DNA of 64,000 nucleotides from positions 817,202-881,201 of the forward strand of contig NW_004797301.1 in NCBI RefSeq assembly GCF_000002075.1. Reading direction: 5' to 3'. Of the stretch, positions 43,596 to 57,300 are shown one piece after another. The notes under the pieces were generated by a model, which had not been told where the DNA came from, made no database searches, and worked only from the letters and a program-made list of their open reading frames with translations. Numbering within the stretch: position 1 is the stretch's first letter; each line of letters begins with the position of its first letter. This stretch comes from Aplysia californica (lineage: Eukaryota; Mollusca; Gastropoda; Aplysiida; Aplysiidae). Position numbers and translations under genes: made by a program.

Positions 43596-44535
43596 CAGTA
43601 GTCTCCACCTAAGATCCCACAGCTTACGATCCAGGTTCGCTTAAGATCCCGCTGTTTTAAGAAAACAGAATAATTTTTACTATACAAAACTCACCCCTAA
43701 GATCCTGCTCTGAAGCTACATTTGGCTAAGATCCCGCATTTCAGATCATGATTTGCGGAACAAAAACGCGGGCGGGACAGCCAATCAACCAAGAGTGAAA
43801 AGTTGAGATCAATAAACTGTCCCTCGTGTCAAAGATCCGCCACTATCGTGAAAGTGATCATAAACACGCTGTAAAACTCGATGAAGCGATACAATGTTTG
43901 CCCCAGACCGGATCACATCGGGGTGTGAACTGACCGACACGTTTGTTTTCCCCACGCATCGCACTCACACCTGAGCTCTCCACCTAAACTTACATCACTC
44001 GCTGGGTGGGCAGGGCCTACACATTCGCTCCAGGCGGGATCAAATTCAACAGTGAACTTCTCCCTGATCATTGCAGAAGTTGTCTCTACTCCCGAATTTG
44101 CGAGACAGACTGAATTTTAATTGGTGTGTACACAACGTAATGGTGTGTAACAACAAAGGCGGTTGGGGGGGGGGGGGGGAACTCGGTCAGAGATGGAAAG
44201 CTATAAATTTTCTACAGGTAAGGGGGGAGGGGCAACTGGATACGCGTAGATCTTGAGACTCATGTTAGGATAAAAAGTGAAAATGGCACGCCTCATCCCA
44301 CTATGAACTGTGATAGTTCACCAAAGTTAACCACTCTTTGCTCGCCATACGTCATAAACCCACCAAGCGGTCATGTCAGTTCATTTTAGAGTGGAGGGAG
44401 ACCATTGTATCTATTGTGAGCCTTAGCATGGGTGACCATAGATTCTTCCTTGGGTTCGTCGGTAAAGATCCCGGTTCGCCTAAGATCCCGCATTTCCTTG
44501 CTCCCGAGCACCGGGATCTTAGGCGGAGACTACAG
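43596..44535. mobile_element. pogo-like MITE (family E), full length
   Basis: TA on both sides. Ends CAGTAGTCTCCACCTAAGAT and, reversed, CTGTAGTCTCCGCCTAAGAT. GATCCCG recurs inside near both ends. 940 bp, non-coding. Confidence 0.83.
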
Positions 44536-44537
44536 TA

Positions 44538-44865
44538 TATACTAGCTGGGTACACTTTCGATGAACGAACTCAAAAGAATCGATCATCAAGTCATTGTGG
44601 AACCAGTGCACATTGCTTGTGAACGGAAGCCTCACTTGTTTGTAATGATGTCTTAGAAGACGGACTTTCCCAAGATTAGATCTAATTGAAACTAATGAAT
44701 AAATGAAAATTTAACTACACTGACTTCAGACTCTTTAATATAAATTAACACCCTTTAAATGATTCTGAATCACTGTTAATTTTTTAAAATTTGAAAGTTA
44801 AGTGGTTCAGAAGTTTTAGGCAACCAAAGCGACGAACTTTTACAACTATAATATATATACATACA
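44538..44865. repeat. Dispersed repeat family Q, shorter copy
   Basis: Starts at the edge of the pogo-like MITE (TATACTAGCTGGGTAC) and matches 22905-23400 including TCTTAGAAGACGGACTTTCC. Confidence 0.78.
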
Positions 44866-44935
44866 CATATATACACACACACATAACACATACACCCAAA
44901 CACATGATATAAATATAATATATATATATAACAGC
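44848..44935. repeat. AT/CA-rich microsatellite
   Basis: Alternating ATAT and ACACAC stretches. Confidence 0.9.
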
Positions 44936-45039
44936 TATTGGCAAGGAAAAATCAAGTGATGCATCAATATATGGGCTTGCAATAATCGATGTGCGGGGTT
45001 TGTACCCACTAGGTAAGAAATGAGCACGGCACACAAGTC

Positions 45040-48000
45040 AACGCCACCTGTCCAGCTGTGACATTGTATTGACTGCTCAGTGCAAGATTTCGCCAGACTC
45101 CGTCAAATGTCACTTTTCAAAATGATGTATGCTGGGGACTTACACTTAAATTAAGCAGTTCATATATCAAAAGCCATAGAAAACTCATTTAAACCGAAGT
45201 TTTTTCGGTCAACAGATACCTTCTCATTTCATAAATCCTCTTGAGAAGCTCACGTCCCATCCATAACAAAAAGTGAAAGTACGGCTAGACCTGTAGATTG
45301 TGCTTTCACAATTTCTTCTCTTTCACGCAATGGACTGCAATGTATTTAGGTCATACTGATCACATATGATACAACATCCCTTGTTGCACTGTGACGTGTC
45401 AAAGTAAAACTAACAGTGGAGATATCAAATATGAAAACTTTACTGTGCTCATGAGTTGCCAGCCATCACAAGATTGTAAGGATATTAATTGTAACATGCA
45501 TTTGAATCTTAAACATTTGTAAAATTGGTCACTGCCAATTAGCGAACCATCAGAAAATATGGACTAGATTTACGACAAGTTGGACAAATGTATTTAAAGG
45601 CAAACTTCAGAGTCAGCACTCTATTCTAACGAAGCACTGCTGGGAGATGAGACAACCTGGTGGTTATAAAGAAGTTCTGTTTGGAAAAATCTCATCTTCG
45701 TTCATACAGCTTTTGGCGCACATGACTTTGTTTTATGGATTACGATCCTTACTTCTCAATCAGGTCTCTCTGTTGTGATAAAATTTGCATGCTATATCCG
45801 GAACATTTTACTTCCATTGATCGTGTGTAAGTCCTGGTGTATTCAGTAATTATGATACATGTATAACAAAGTACTTTCAAATGGGACAAGAATTTGAGCA
45901 CTTATGAACAGTAATACTCATCTACAGACCCAATATGACACAAAAAGTATTCTGGGCAATTGGTTTCAAAACTTATGTACAACTTTCTCTTCAATGTACT
46001 TCGTACACAAACTCATTTTCAAAACTGATGCAAGATTCTCGATCACATAAAATGCCTCCTGTGATTTCTGACCACTGTTAAATAAAGAAAAATATGAAAA
46101 TCTCTCAAACACAGACACTGGCGGATTCAAATATGTTAACTAAAACCGTGAACAGGACATATTTGGAATGACTCACCACACAACAGTACTAAATAAAACA
46201 TTATCTTTCTCTCTCTTTCTCTCAACCACCCTTCATCTCTCTCTCTCTCTGCCGTACATGTGTCTCCTTATATTAATACTGCCTTCTTTGGCATCTATAT
46301 ATGAAAAAAAAAATATCCCACTGAGTTCAGTAAAACAGCTCTTTCTCCCCCCCAAGGGAAACATGATTTCATGAGTTGAGATTCACTCAAAAAAATTATA
46401 GGGCACATACCGATGACTTTATACTGACTTCGTACAAGCCATCAACATGAGTGAAAACCAAACCCATGCAGCGAAGAACACTGTTTTACAGTCTCCTCGA
46501 ATCATAGAATCCATCAGCTCAACAACCAAGGTTATATACAAGAATAAAGAAAAGTAAGTGAAAATCACATCTTACAGTCTTTACGAAGAATCACAAAAAT
46601 GTTTTTTAACCTTTTCAACTCAACCCATCCCAGTTTTCTCTTGATGCAAGAAAAGACATAGTATGATGGCCAAAGGCTTGCAACAAATTAAAGGCCACTC
46701 CCAAAGAAATCGGATAAGACATCATTTTTAAAAAAATCAATGTAAGACAATAAAACTATCTAAAAAGAAAATCCCTCAAAGCTACTGAAAGAGCTACTTG
46801 AAGTTTACTAGACATATGACAAGTCATAGGAACACTTGGCCCCTAACAGAGAACAAAGTCAGCAAACACATTTTCAACATAGACAGGTAGACTCTCAACA
46901 GCACTCGAACTCACACACAGAATTTTTGCATGTTAATCCTACACCGCAAAGGTTGGCCTCCATCCTTAATACAACAAGGAACAGTACAACCTAACCTGCT
47001 CTAACGACCACCTGCCCAAAAAAATCACCTGTACAAATTACCTCTTTCCATTTCCTCCCCTTGTGTTTTTTTCCGTATTATAACGACACTGACTAAGAGT
47101 AAGAGGACCACCTATTCCAGATGACCACTTTTCTCCTTAACAATAGGCAACATTAGTATAGGATAAGTTCAACTGTACTGAAGTTCAAGATATGTGGCTG
47201 CCTGTATATCCATGCCCTACACCCGTGGGTCACCACATCCCAGGTGATCAAAGTGCAAGAGAAGGTCTGAAGTTAAAAAGAAACTTGTTTGAGTCAAACT
47301 GCATGACAGATCACATAAACCACAATAAATAGTGCTGCTATGAGATTTTAAAAAAAAAAGTGTACCTTCAATCCTCTCTGACAAGGTTCACGTAATACAA
47401 AATGAAATGTTTACATACAAACTTGTCTTTACTGAACTTTTGAGTACCCGATGTCTTCATGATAAATGCCAATTTTAAATGGCAGCTCAAACATTTAGAA
47501 ATGTTTCTTTAGGAGAGGTGAACACCTAACTTTACTTATTTTGTCAGTTGACCACTTGAAACACTCCGGCTAAAAGATGATAACATGACAGGACTACACA
47601 AAATTTGAGAAAACCTTAAACTCTTTACGTAAGACGTATTGCTCTCCAACTACAATCAAACATCAAACAAAAGATTTTTTCATATCTAAAAACCCCAACA
47701 ACAAATCTCACAAAATAAAAAGATGCAGCGCTTCAGCTCAGAACACTTAGTAGTAGCTTCCATCATGTAAAGGGCAGTACACAAAAACAACCCTGTAGTG
47801 AATAAGGAACAGTTAACTTTGCTGCATGAAGAAGAACATACAAAGACTGAAAAATGGGCACAGATTATTTCCCCTTTCCCAATACTGTAGAAGTTACAGT
47901 CTATCTTTTGTTGTCAAATGGGGATTTTCATTGCTTAGCCCTTCATCAAACAACAAAGTGCATTGTTCACCTTTAACCATTCAGGTGTAATCATTTACTG

Positions 48001-48396
48001 AACCCAACTCATACTCTTAGAATGAAAGGGTTCTAACTCCACTTTTTGTGATGAGTAACACACTACACAAGACTGACACTGATGCTCTGAACTCTGTGTC
48101 AAAGGCTCAGACAATCTGACCAGTATTTTTTTTTCTCAATTTGACACTTAACAAATAAGGTGTAAAAACATATTAGCCAAAGAAGATCTGACTCTGAATC
48201 CCATTTGCTCAACACTATGCATCATGGAGTCAAAAACTTGCCATTCTAAGGACGCGAATTGACAGCACCACAGTTCTGAGTTTATAACATGAGAGAGATC
48301 AGCTGAAATCTCTCTTCATTAGACAGAGCAGGTGTTGAGCAGAAGAGACTGAGCACCTCTTTTTTCTCTTCCTTTCTGAGAAGCTGAAGCATTTGC
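45040..48396 (-). other. Probable TMEM248 3' UTR
   Basis: Follows the inferred TGA at 48397-48399 on the - strand. Over 3 kb almost free of the repeat families that crowd the rest of the window, fitting a long transcribed UTR. No canonical AATAAA was found by eye here; one lies at 43145-43150 (reverse). Extent is inferred. Confidence 0.45.
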
Positions 48397-51300
48397 TCAG
48401 GCTTGTGAAGAGATCTGGGGGGAATACATAAAGAGAAAACTGTAATCCAGAAGTGAAGAAAGCATAAATGAACACATTGAATTATGTTGAAGACATAACT
48501 ACTTTTTTGGCGTTACTTTCAGATGTTACTTTTTTAAAGATCCATTCTTAATGTATAAATAATTCATGCAGCAACAGAGTACTCCATAATACTTATAAAA
48601 ACAAAACCACATATCACGATATCATGTGCCCCCTCCCACATCCTTCTGCAAAAACCCTGATCAATAACCAGTCATTTTTTAACAGATTTTAACTGTTACA
48701 ATGGCTGTAACACAGAGCACTCGTTGAGCTTCTAGAGGATAAAACAGAGTCCCTATCCAAGTTTCTGGGTGACATTTTTTTAACCCCTTTGTTGCCTTAC
48801 AACGTACACGGTACTTCACAAAAATGCATAAATTTTAGCTTTGTGCCATACTACAGATGTCACGGAAGTGGGCAAGATTTACCCTTTCAGGTAGCAAGTA
48901 ATATGTCACAAGTATGCTCCTCTGATCATCAGGCTCTTATTCTCTCTTGCAGACGAATGCACTGCTCTTGCAAAATGTGACCAAAATGAATTTACAAGGC
49001 AGCGATTTCACTTTCTGACTTAGATTTGCAAGTTAAAAATGGTAACATGGAGAACATACGGAATGAAGAAAGAGAGAAAAGTGACACTGTGAAAGATCCC
49101 AGGTCCAAAAATATTTCATAAGTGGGCCAGATCTAGGGTGCAAGTCCACTAACACAGACATTAAAATGCTGAAAATAAGTACTGACAGTAGAAATGCGAG
49201 TTAATAACCCTGTCATTTCTTTCTATCAAAAGATAAACTAATGAAACAGACTATTTCGATTCAGAAATGTGTGGCACGATACAAGTCACAACTGCCATGA
49301 AAAATGTTAAAAGAAAAATTTTCTTCAACTTATTATCCACTATAAGTCAAAACTTGTGGTCCACTATCAACGGATGTGTAATTTTAATACATAAAAGTAA
49401 AAGCTATGTAATACAAAAACAACAATGACAATTACTTATACTCAGAGACCATCAAATCCCAAAGTTTACATACTCTTCTTTCTATTATCTAGTCTCAGTA
49501 TTTTTAAGAGTTCTACTTGTTTTTATCTTGCAATTTTAATTCTAATCCGACGTATCGCATTTTACAAGTGCAAAACAAAAAGTAGGTTAGCCCTGACTTT
49601 ATCAACACTTTTTCCAATTGGCACATTCTACTCAGCCTTGAAGGAAAGAGAAGCATCTAATATCTAATGCTCACTTTCTCTTGTTTTCTCACATCACTCC
49701 AAAAATTTTTAATCCTCAGACTATTTTTTCCACAGCATATATATATAATATATGATCCAAGGAGTACATCTCGTGAACGCCTTGACAAAAAAACAACTCA
49801 TCCAACACTCACTTTTCAGTTTTACTTTTAGCAAGAGTTTTTTTTCTTCTTTCTTTTATAGTAGAGGGTTTTACGGTGCTAGAAACTGCATAAGGTCATA
49901 TGAGCGCGCGGGACACACCTAATACTTTTAGTTGGTAGGAAATTTTGAATTTTGCCCGGGTGGCGGCCGAAGCCTACTCGTATCGATTTTAGACCACCAG
50001 GGGATCTTTAACGTGCGCAACTTGCACACGGGCCCTCCGAGATTTTTCGCCCTTGTCCGAGAAGGCTAGTTGTAGATCTTTCCAACCAGAGGCTCAGGAG
50101 TGTGGCAGAAAGACAGCTGTAAGAAGGAGTCAAGGAGTAGCAGTAGAAAGGCTGCAGAAAGAGACAGGAGCCCACAGGAGGGGGCAAGGGAGGTGAGGGG
50201 GCGGGGGCAGAAAGAGGAGACGAAAGCAGACGACAGAACATTGCTAGAGAGCAGGAAAAGAAGTGAAAGGAGACAATTTTAGAGAAGAAAATTTTTCGGT
50301 CGCTACCCGGATTCGAACCCAGGACCTTTGAATCGCAATGACAATGAAAAATTAAATTTTCATCCAAATTGCTTAAAAATGGGCTTAAATGAAAATAGAG
50401 TAAATTCTAAGAACTATGGTTTTTAAATCTTAAAAATCCATTGATAAATAAAAAAGTTATTGGGATTTTTGTTTGCAAAATGTTGGAGGACCTTCATATA
50501 GGAAAAAATCGCCAAAATGTGGGACATGTTTTGATGTATTTTGAGGAAAAACTGTTCATAAGTCAGTAATGAATTGGAGCATATGAATGAAACTTGGCAT
50601 CTCCATGTGATTTTTAGTGCAGAATCTAGTTCTGCTATTACTTTTTCGATGTCTTCGTTACTTTGGATCTTAAAGACTGATATTTGCGTGAAATTTGTTG
50701 AATTGCGCTACATCGTTTTTACCGCGACGCGATCACCCCTTCTAAAACCCAGTAAAGCGCTATCGGGAAAACCCGCGATGTAGTCATCGGTGACCCATTT
50801 GGTTATAGGCAGCCAATCACATGCCGCCTAGCGATCACGCGCCTCTTGCATGCCGGCACCTCGCGTTTGGAATGCGCGATCAAGTTTCTAGATCTAGTGT
50901 TTTATCAATGGATGGGTGGTAATTTTAAGTTGGAACGGAAAATCTACTGAACGCAGAGATCTGAAATTTTACAGCAATAAAGAAGACACGTGGGGCGCTT
51001 GTGTGGTCGGCGATCAACCCGCAGCTCCGCTTAGTTTTCTAACCGCACAGGAAATTCGCACAAACACGGCAATATCTCCGGTTCTAGTAATCGTTCGGGA
51101 TTGTACGCTGACATGTCGTTAGTTTAACCTTTCCTCTGGTTGGTTGCCGAGTTTCATTTATTTTCGTCCAGGAGTTTTCCCGTAACTATACTTAGAAGAG
51201 AGTCACTTCTGATTCCGAGCGGCCCAAAAAATACCCCTCGCGCGGAGGCCGATTTCTGGCCCAAGGCGCAGCGGGCGATTGGCATTGCTACTTTGAATGA

Positions 51301-54300
51301 GAGGACAACACCTTAACTTCTAGGCCACGAGAGCCCCCTAGCAAGAGTTTTTTTTTGCAATACAAATAGGTCATATAAGTGACGAAGACTAGAGGTGTTG
51401 CAAAAAAGTAACAAACAAAGGACGATACATGTTTGATAGATATGAAAGAAGAAGCAAACGAATCACAGTAGCTACCAACCACCTACAACACTCACTTTGT
51501 CATAGGCTATGTGCACAGCCTTGACCTTGGAAGGTCTGCCTTTGATGAGGGCATAGCAGAACATCGTTACCACCATGACAAACAGGAAGTAGCTTGTCCT
51601 CATGAGGTGAAGGTTTATAACGGACTTGTCATGCTGGAACAGAAAGGAGCAGACAGCCCATTACTTTGATGCACAGCAGATAAAGAAACACACAAATGCA
51701 CATGAAAATATACATGCACACACAAATAAAAACCGGGACAAAGAAACAAATACATGGCAAAGAAAGACACCGAGAAGGAAAAAGAAAAAACAAAACGGAA
51801 CATACTAATGTAGTAGTAGTACAGGGTTTTACGGTGCTCGCAACTGCGTAAGGTCATATGAGCGCGTGAAACACAAGTTGGTAGCATTGGCAACAGTTCA
51901 CTGCATGGTTGGTCGACAATTAGACTTTAAAATGCTAAAATACTAAAATTCAGTGTAAATATATTTGCGATTTAACCCACTCAGTAACACAACGGCCGTA
52001 GCCGGCCGCTTCCGTTTCATAAGCCTAGTACCATTACGGCCGTGTATTAACCCGCATTTCGACCAATCAGAAAATAGATAATCATTCTCCCCTTGACAGC
52101 AGCAGAGACATAACTCTGGAAATTTTAGTTGGACTAAATTCAATGTAAACAAACTGCAGTTCACACGGGTCGCGCAAGCTAAGATCAAGCGTACTTCGCA
52201 AGCCGCCGGCATCGCGTTCGGACTGATTTAGGCGAACTTTTGGATAATTTTAATGAAAATATCAGTGCTGGGGGAGAAAACCCACAGAAAGGTAGCAATT
52301 GAAGTGATGATTTATTCCCCTTTGCGTGGTCCTGAGCCATCTACCTATTGGAAATCCAATGGTACTGAGTGGGTTAAAACAACTCTTATAAGTAACAGTA
52401 AACATTTTTTACAATACTGTTTCGCTTTACAATTTGCCATAAAGGCCAATGGCCTTCATAAAATTAAAAATTTTGCTGGGACCAATGACGGAAAAAATGT
52501 CTTGCAATTTCTTGCATTTATAATATTTCCTTCGGATCTCTCCAAAGTCTAGACATTCGGTTAAGATGTGTCTTATGGTAAAATCTGTGTCGCATCCGAC
52601 ACATACTAATACAGGTGTAATAGTATTCTGTGGTCAGAGCAGAAAAAATGTCTGGCACGTTGAAAAGTTAGGAAAATACAGTTTCAACAGATTTGATAAA
52701 TAAAACGGCACATTATTATTCCATTATTGTGACATAATGACCAAATTGTACAAATTCTTTTCTCAACAGAAAGTCAAAGCAGCATCTGCACGAGAGGTGT
52801 AGCAGAGTCTCACTTTCTTCTCTGTAAAACTAAACGTGCAGTATTGTTTTAAATAGTTTGAAGTCTTTTCACTTTCTCCAGAGATATGCTTGATAACAAA
52901 GCGTTACAACAATCAAGTCTTGATAAAACTGAGCTGTTTACTAAAGAAGCAGTACACTTAGTATTGATTGGATTAGGTATTTCACAAATTCTTATTATTT
53001 CTAAATACATGCGGCTAATCAGATAATTCACCCCAGCCAACATTGACAAATGGGCATCAAAATAGATATCCAAAATGTAATTTCTGCACCACCAATTTTC
53101 AGGTGATCGTTGACAACCCCATTTATAGAGTCTGCATTGTCTGCCAGAACGAATCCTGTTCTTTCTTCATTCAAGATAAATTTGTCTTTGTTCATCCAGT
53201 TTTTCACGGAGATAATACAAGTTTTAGCATGATAGGCAAGTTTATCCAAGTTGGTAGACAATGTTGAACTATAAATGATACTTCAGGCCATACTTAAATT
53301 TTTCCTTGACAAATACAGAAGGGCACAGATAACATGAACATAGAAAATTTGTAATAAAAGATAGCTAGAACAATTTGCCTTTCCCCGACTGATATCTCTT
53401 TATTTTTCATTCTCTGTTAACTCAAATTGTAGACATGTTAAAAACGTTTGCCAATCCAAGATGTGTTTGAGTTATCCTTACCTAACAGTAGCTGAGTATA
53501 AGTGGTGAACAAAACTGGACCAAGGACAGAACCCCACACATAAGAAGATGATCTGATGACTTACAGAGTATACTCTTCTTACCATTGACAAAAGCACAGT
53601 GAGTGAATCATCCAGAGAAAACTGAGGTACCAAGCGCGAGCCATGAATACACCAGTCCCGACTGGTGGTCTCCGTCAGGGTCCCAGCACGAGCGTTGCGG
53701 ACGGCTCTGTCAAAAATGCGATCTGAATGACTTGGGCAGGCCTCTCGGCTGGGTTTTCTGTGAAGGAGGACTGATGTCAGAGGAGTCGTACAAATCAGGT
53801 TTTTTTTTGTTTTTGTTGAGAGTATTACAGCCCTTACGACACAATAAGGTCATATAGGTACCAAAGATTAGATGTGTTACAAAAGAGTAACAAACACAAA
53901 AATGAAGGAAGAGAGATAAGGACAACAGGTGTTTGATAGGAAAGAGAGGGAAAACCACACACGAGCCTCCACCAACAACCCACTGAAAATCAATACAGTG
54001 TTCTAAACATACAGGTTGGCAAGTAAAAACAGGAGTTTACTTTTTCACATTGAAAGGCGAGGGTTTCCAACTGGTTGCCCAAGGCTCACACATGGATCTG
54101 GTATCAGCAGCCATAGCGACTGTACTTATTGTGTACAAGTTCTTTCTTTTATCAGATTACAGGTGCAAATGTATTGGAAAGGATTGTTGAATATTGAATG
54201 GGCCAGTGCGCATGAAACAAGTCATTGTGTAAAGCTGTCAATTTTATTATTGTATTTTTTTGTGTGTGTGAAGCGCCAAGAGCCACAAGTGAGTGAGTGC

Positions 54301-57300
54301 TATAAAAGTGATATCTACCATTGTTAAAGGAAGAATCTTCCCAGCGGCTGCATGTGTTGTCTTATGAACTATAATTATTAAAGAATTTTACTTCTTGTGG
54401 GGCCAGAAAACATCAAAGGTCTTCATTTTTTCCCCCAAAATATATTTTCTTAAATGTATGTGTTTTTACGCCCAAATTAACATGATTTACGTTATCTTGG
54501 AGGCAGGCTTCCACCCAGCCTGTCAGGGCCAGCTCAAACTGAGAGGGATACAATACATCCCAGCAGAAAAGCAGATTTACTTCATACAAAATTCATCCCA
54601 AACTCGGGTCGGTAAATCACCTAACCATTTCTCCACAGGTTGGTTTTTATTTTTGTTTGGAAAAAAAAAAAGAAAAAAAAAAAAAGAAGAAAAGAAAGGG
54701 TACATGACGCATGCAAACATATCCCGGTATCAATAGCTTAAGTAAGAAGGAAGGATGTGAGTGGTAAACATGACATCTCCAACAATTTTCCCCAGGTATA
54801 TTGTGATTTGCTTTGCCTTTTATAAAATTCCTAATAAAAGCACTTCAAGTCTAGGATATCACTCACTGTGTACGAGGAAGCAGGCGAGCAGGACTCTGGA
54901 ATGTTATGCAGGCTGGCACACGATATTGCCGGCAGCGACCACCCTCCTCCTCCTCACACATGCTCCGGGTCAGGTTGTGCGGGAAACTCAGGAACACTGA
55001 CATCTGTTCATCTCCTTTGACCTTGAACGACGCTGTTGGAGGTCAGAAAAGACAAGCGCTGTACTCAACATTGTGAAGAAAATGGACAGTTTGGCAAAGC
55101 CCTATCTTGTTTTAATGGGTATTTCTAAAAAGAAATGAATTAAATTCTGGTAAAACAAGGCCCATTCAAGTACAGTAGAATCTAAGTAAACTGATGCAAA
55201 AGGGAAAAGAAGCTAATGTTGAATATAAACCAGGGTGTCCAGCAATATCCTACTTTAAAAAATCCTACCACCTGATACAAAAATCCTACCAACATTCAAC
55301 ACACTAATTTAACGTTACGCAACAGGCTATAAATGAAATGTGGGTATGACTTACCAAAAACATCATCAGAATTGACAGCACATCATGTACTACAGCCCTT
55401 GAGCCTGATTATATCAATTCTTCCACTGTGTTTCCATTACTTCCATGGTGCTCTGGTTCATTATCATTTATAGTTAAAAGTCAATTACTTCACAGTTCAT
55501 TTTTAGAAACTATATACAACTATTTACAGTTCTCTGTTCTTATTTACATAGCTTTCAGCTCTGCCTCCTTCTCATCTAAATGAGCACAGAGGTCAATCAA
55601 CTCCTTTCTTTTCTCTTTTGCGTCTTTTTTCATGGTATTGCTTTTCACAATTAAGTCATGTGCCTGCTTGTTACTTGCTGCCTCTGCCTTTTCATTCATG
55701 TCATCAGCAGTTCTAATCAACATGTCAATGTCCAACTCCATCATTCTCTTCTTGCGTGTTAGTTCTTTTACTTCATCATGCTTTCTTTTCCTTTCTTTGC
55801 TCAATTCTGTTTCAGCTGCTTACTTTCTTTTCTGTTCCAGAGCTTCTTGATACTTATGCCAGGCTTTGCTACTGGAAGTCATAATTTCTTTGGAAATGTG
55901 AATTTGAGAGGCAGGTTTTCCATTGACATATCAGTCTTCTGGCAATTAGGGATTGTTCATGTAAATTTTCAACAGTTACTTCTTTGTTCACTGAGAAGCC
56001 TCTCTCAACCTGTGAATTGCCATGACTCAAAATAAGGATTTTTTCAATAACTTTTTTCAGCTGTGGTTGTTCATTCAAGTTGCCATGAAGATTAAGAAAC
56101 TCATCTAACCTCTCATTGGCAGAGAAAGAAATTGGTGCCAATCTGTCCCTTAAGGTCTCATACTGGTAGCAGGCTTCATCAACATCATCCACCCATCCTT
56201 GTTTTTTCATTTCTTTTATATCCTTGAAAAGCCCTGTTGCATCATCAGAACTCATAACTTGTGGGTTCAAACATGTAATTGACCTGGCCAATGCATAATT
56301 CAATGGACTTTTCTTCAGGAGTTTTTCAATACAGCTCAGAACAAATTTCTGAAACTTCATCTTAAAAGTCATCACTTGAAGACTTGAAAGTTTTGCTTTT
56401 TCTTTCTCCAATACTTTTTCTGCCCTGTGTCCAACATCAATACTCTTGTGATTTTTTAATTGGTCTGTTTTCAGGTCCTTAGGTTTGGGCATAGTGTCTG
56501 GCTTTGTCAAGGTTAAAAGAAATGAAGGATCCAAAATTAGACTGTAAAGTCTCTTGACAATGGAAAAAAGCTCTGTTGTCAAGAAAGGAGCCAGAGGTTC
56601 ATTGGCTTGAAATTTTGTCAAAAATGGTCTGACAATCTTGGCTAAAAAACCCAAAAGATTCCAGTTTTGCCAACAACAACTTGTCGTCTGCATGCTCCAC
56701 TACAGTCTTGTAACTTTTACAAGTTGGCTCACTGTAATTTCCCTTTTTCATACATGAAATGTACTTTTGAACATTTGGCAAAATGGTGATGGCTCTTTCA
56801 GCTGCTGGTCAATTTTCACGCCATCTGTGACCACAGAACTGCAGTGGGAGGATAGAGCTGTCGGTTGAGCTGCTGAAACACTCGTAGTCTTGAAAATAGC
56901 TGACACGTAACTCTAATCATCCACGCAAAACGCCCGCGTTTTAAAAACATTTGACTTCCCTCACATCGAAAAAAAGATCGCGCCAAGGCTGTTCATTTAA
57001 AAAAAAAAATTCCTTTCCCCTTAATTAGTACCTGTATTACGGCACGCACTTTAAGCCCAAGTGTCAAAACAATACCCCCACCCCCTCCCCCGCCGTCCAC
57101 ACTGGTTAAGTCCCGAAAAACACCTCGACCAACACGACCGGTGTGAATGAACTTTGTTGACCCCGACAACCGACGGCCCCCGACACACGCGCTACTCACC
57201 ACATGTACGAGGTCATGTCATGTGATGCGAATGACAGATAAAAAGTCCAATCGGTGTTTCCAAGCAAAAGAGATTGCAGAACTTTTTATATTTTTTTCTA

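Noticed and set aside
52253-52552. 99-codon + strand open frame
   Set aside because: Straddles the piggyBac-like MITE border and the antisense of the LINE 3' end.
55544-56797. Host gene with domesticated hAT domain
   Set aside because: Frames are broken, and inverted ends with a nested MITE show an ordinary decayed transposon.
56993-57202. Glycine-rich - strand frame as hAT N-terminus
   Set aside because: Gly run comes from a CCCCC tract; no BED finger cysteines or histidines in the expected pattern.
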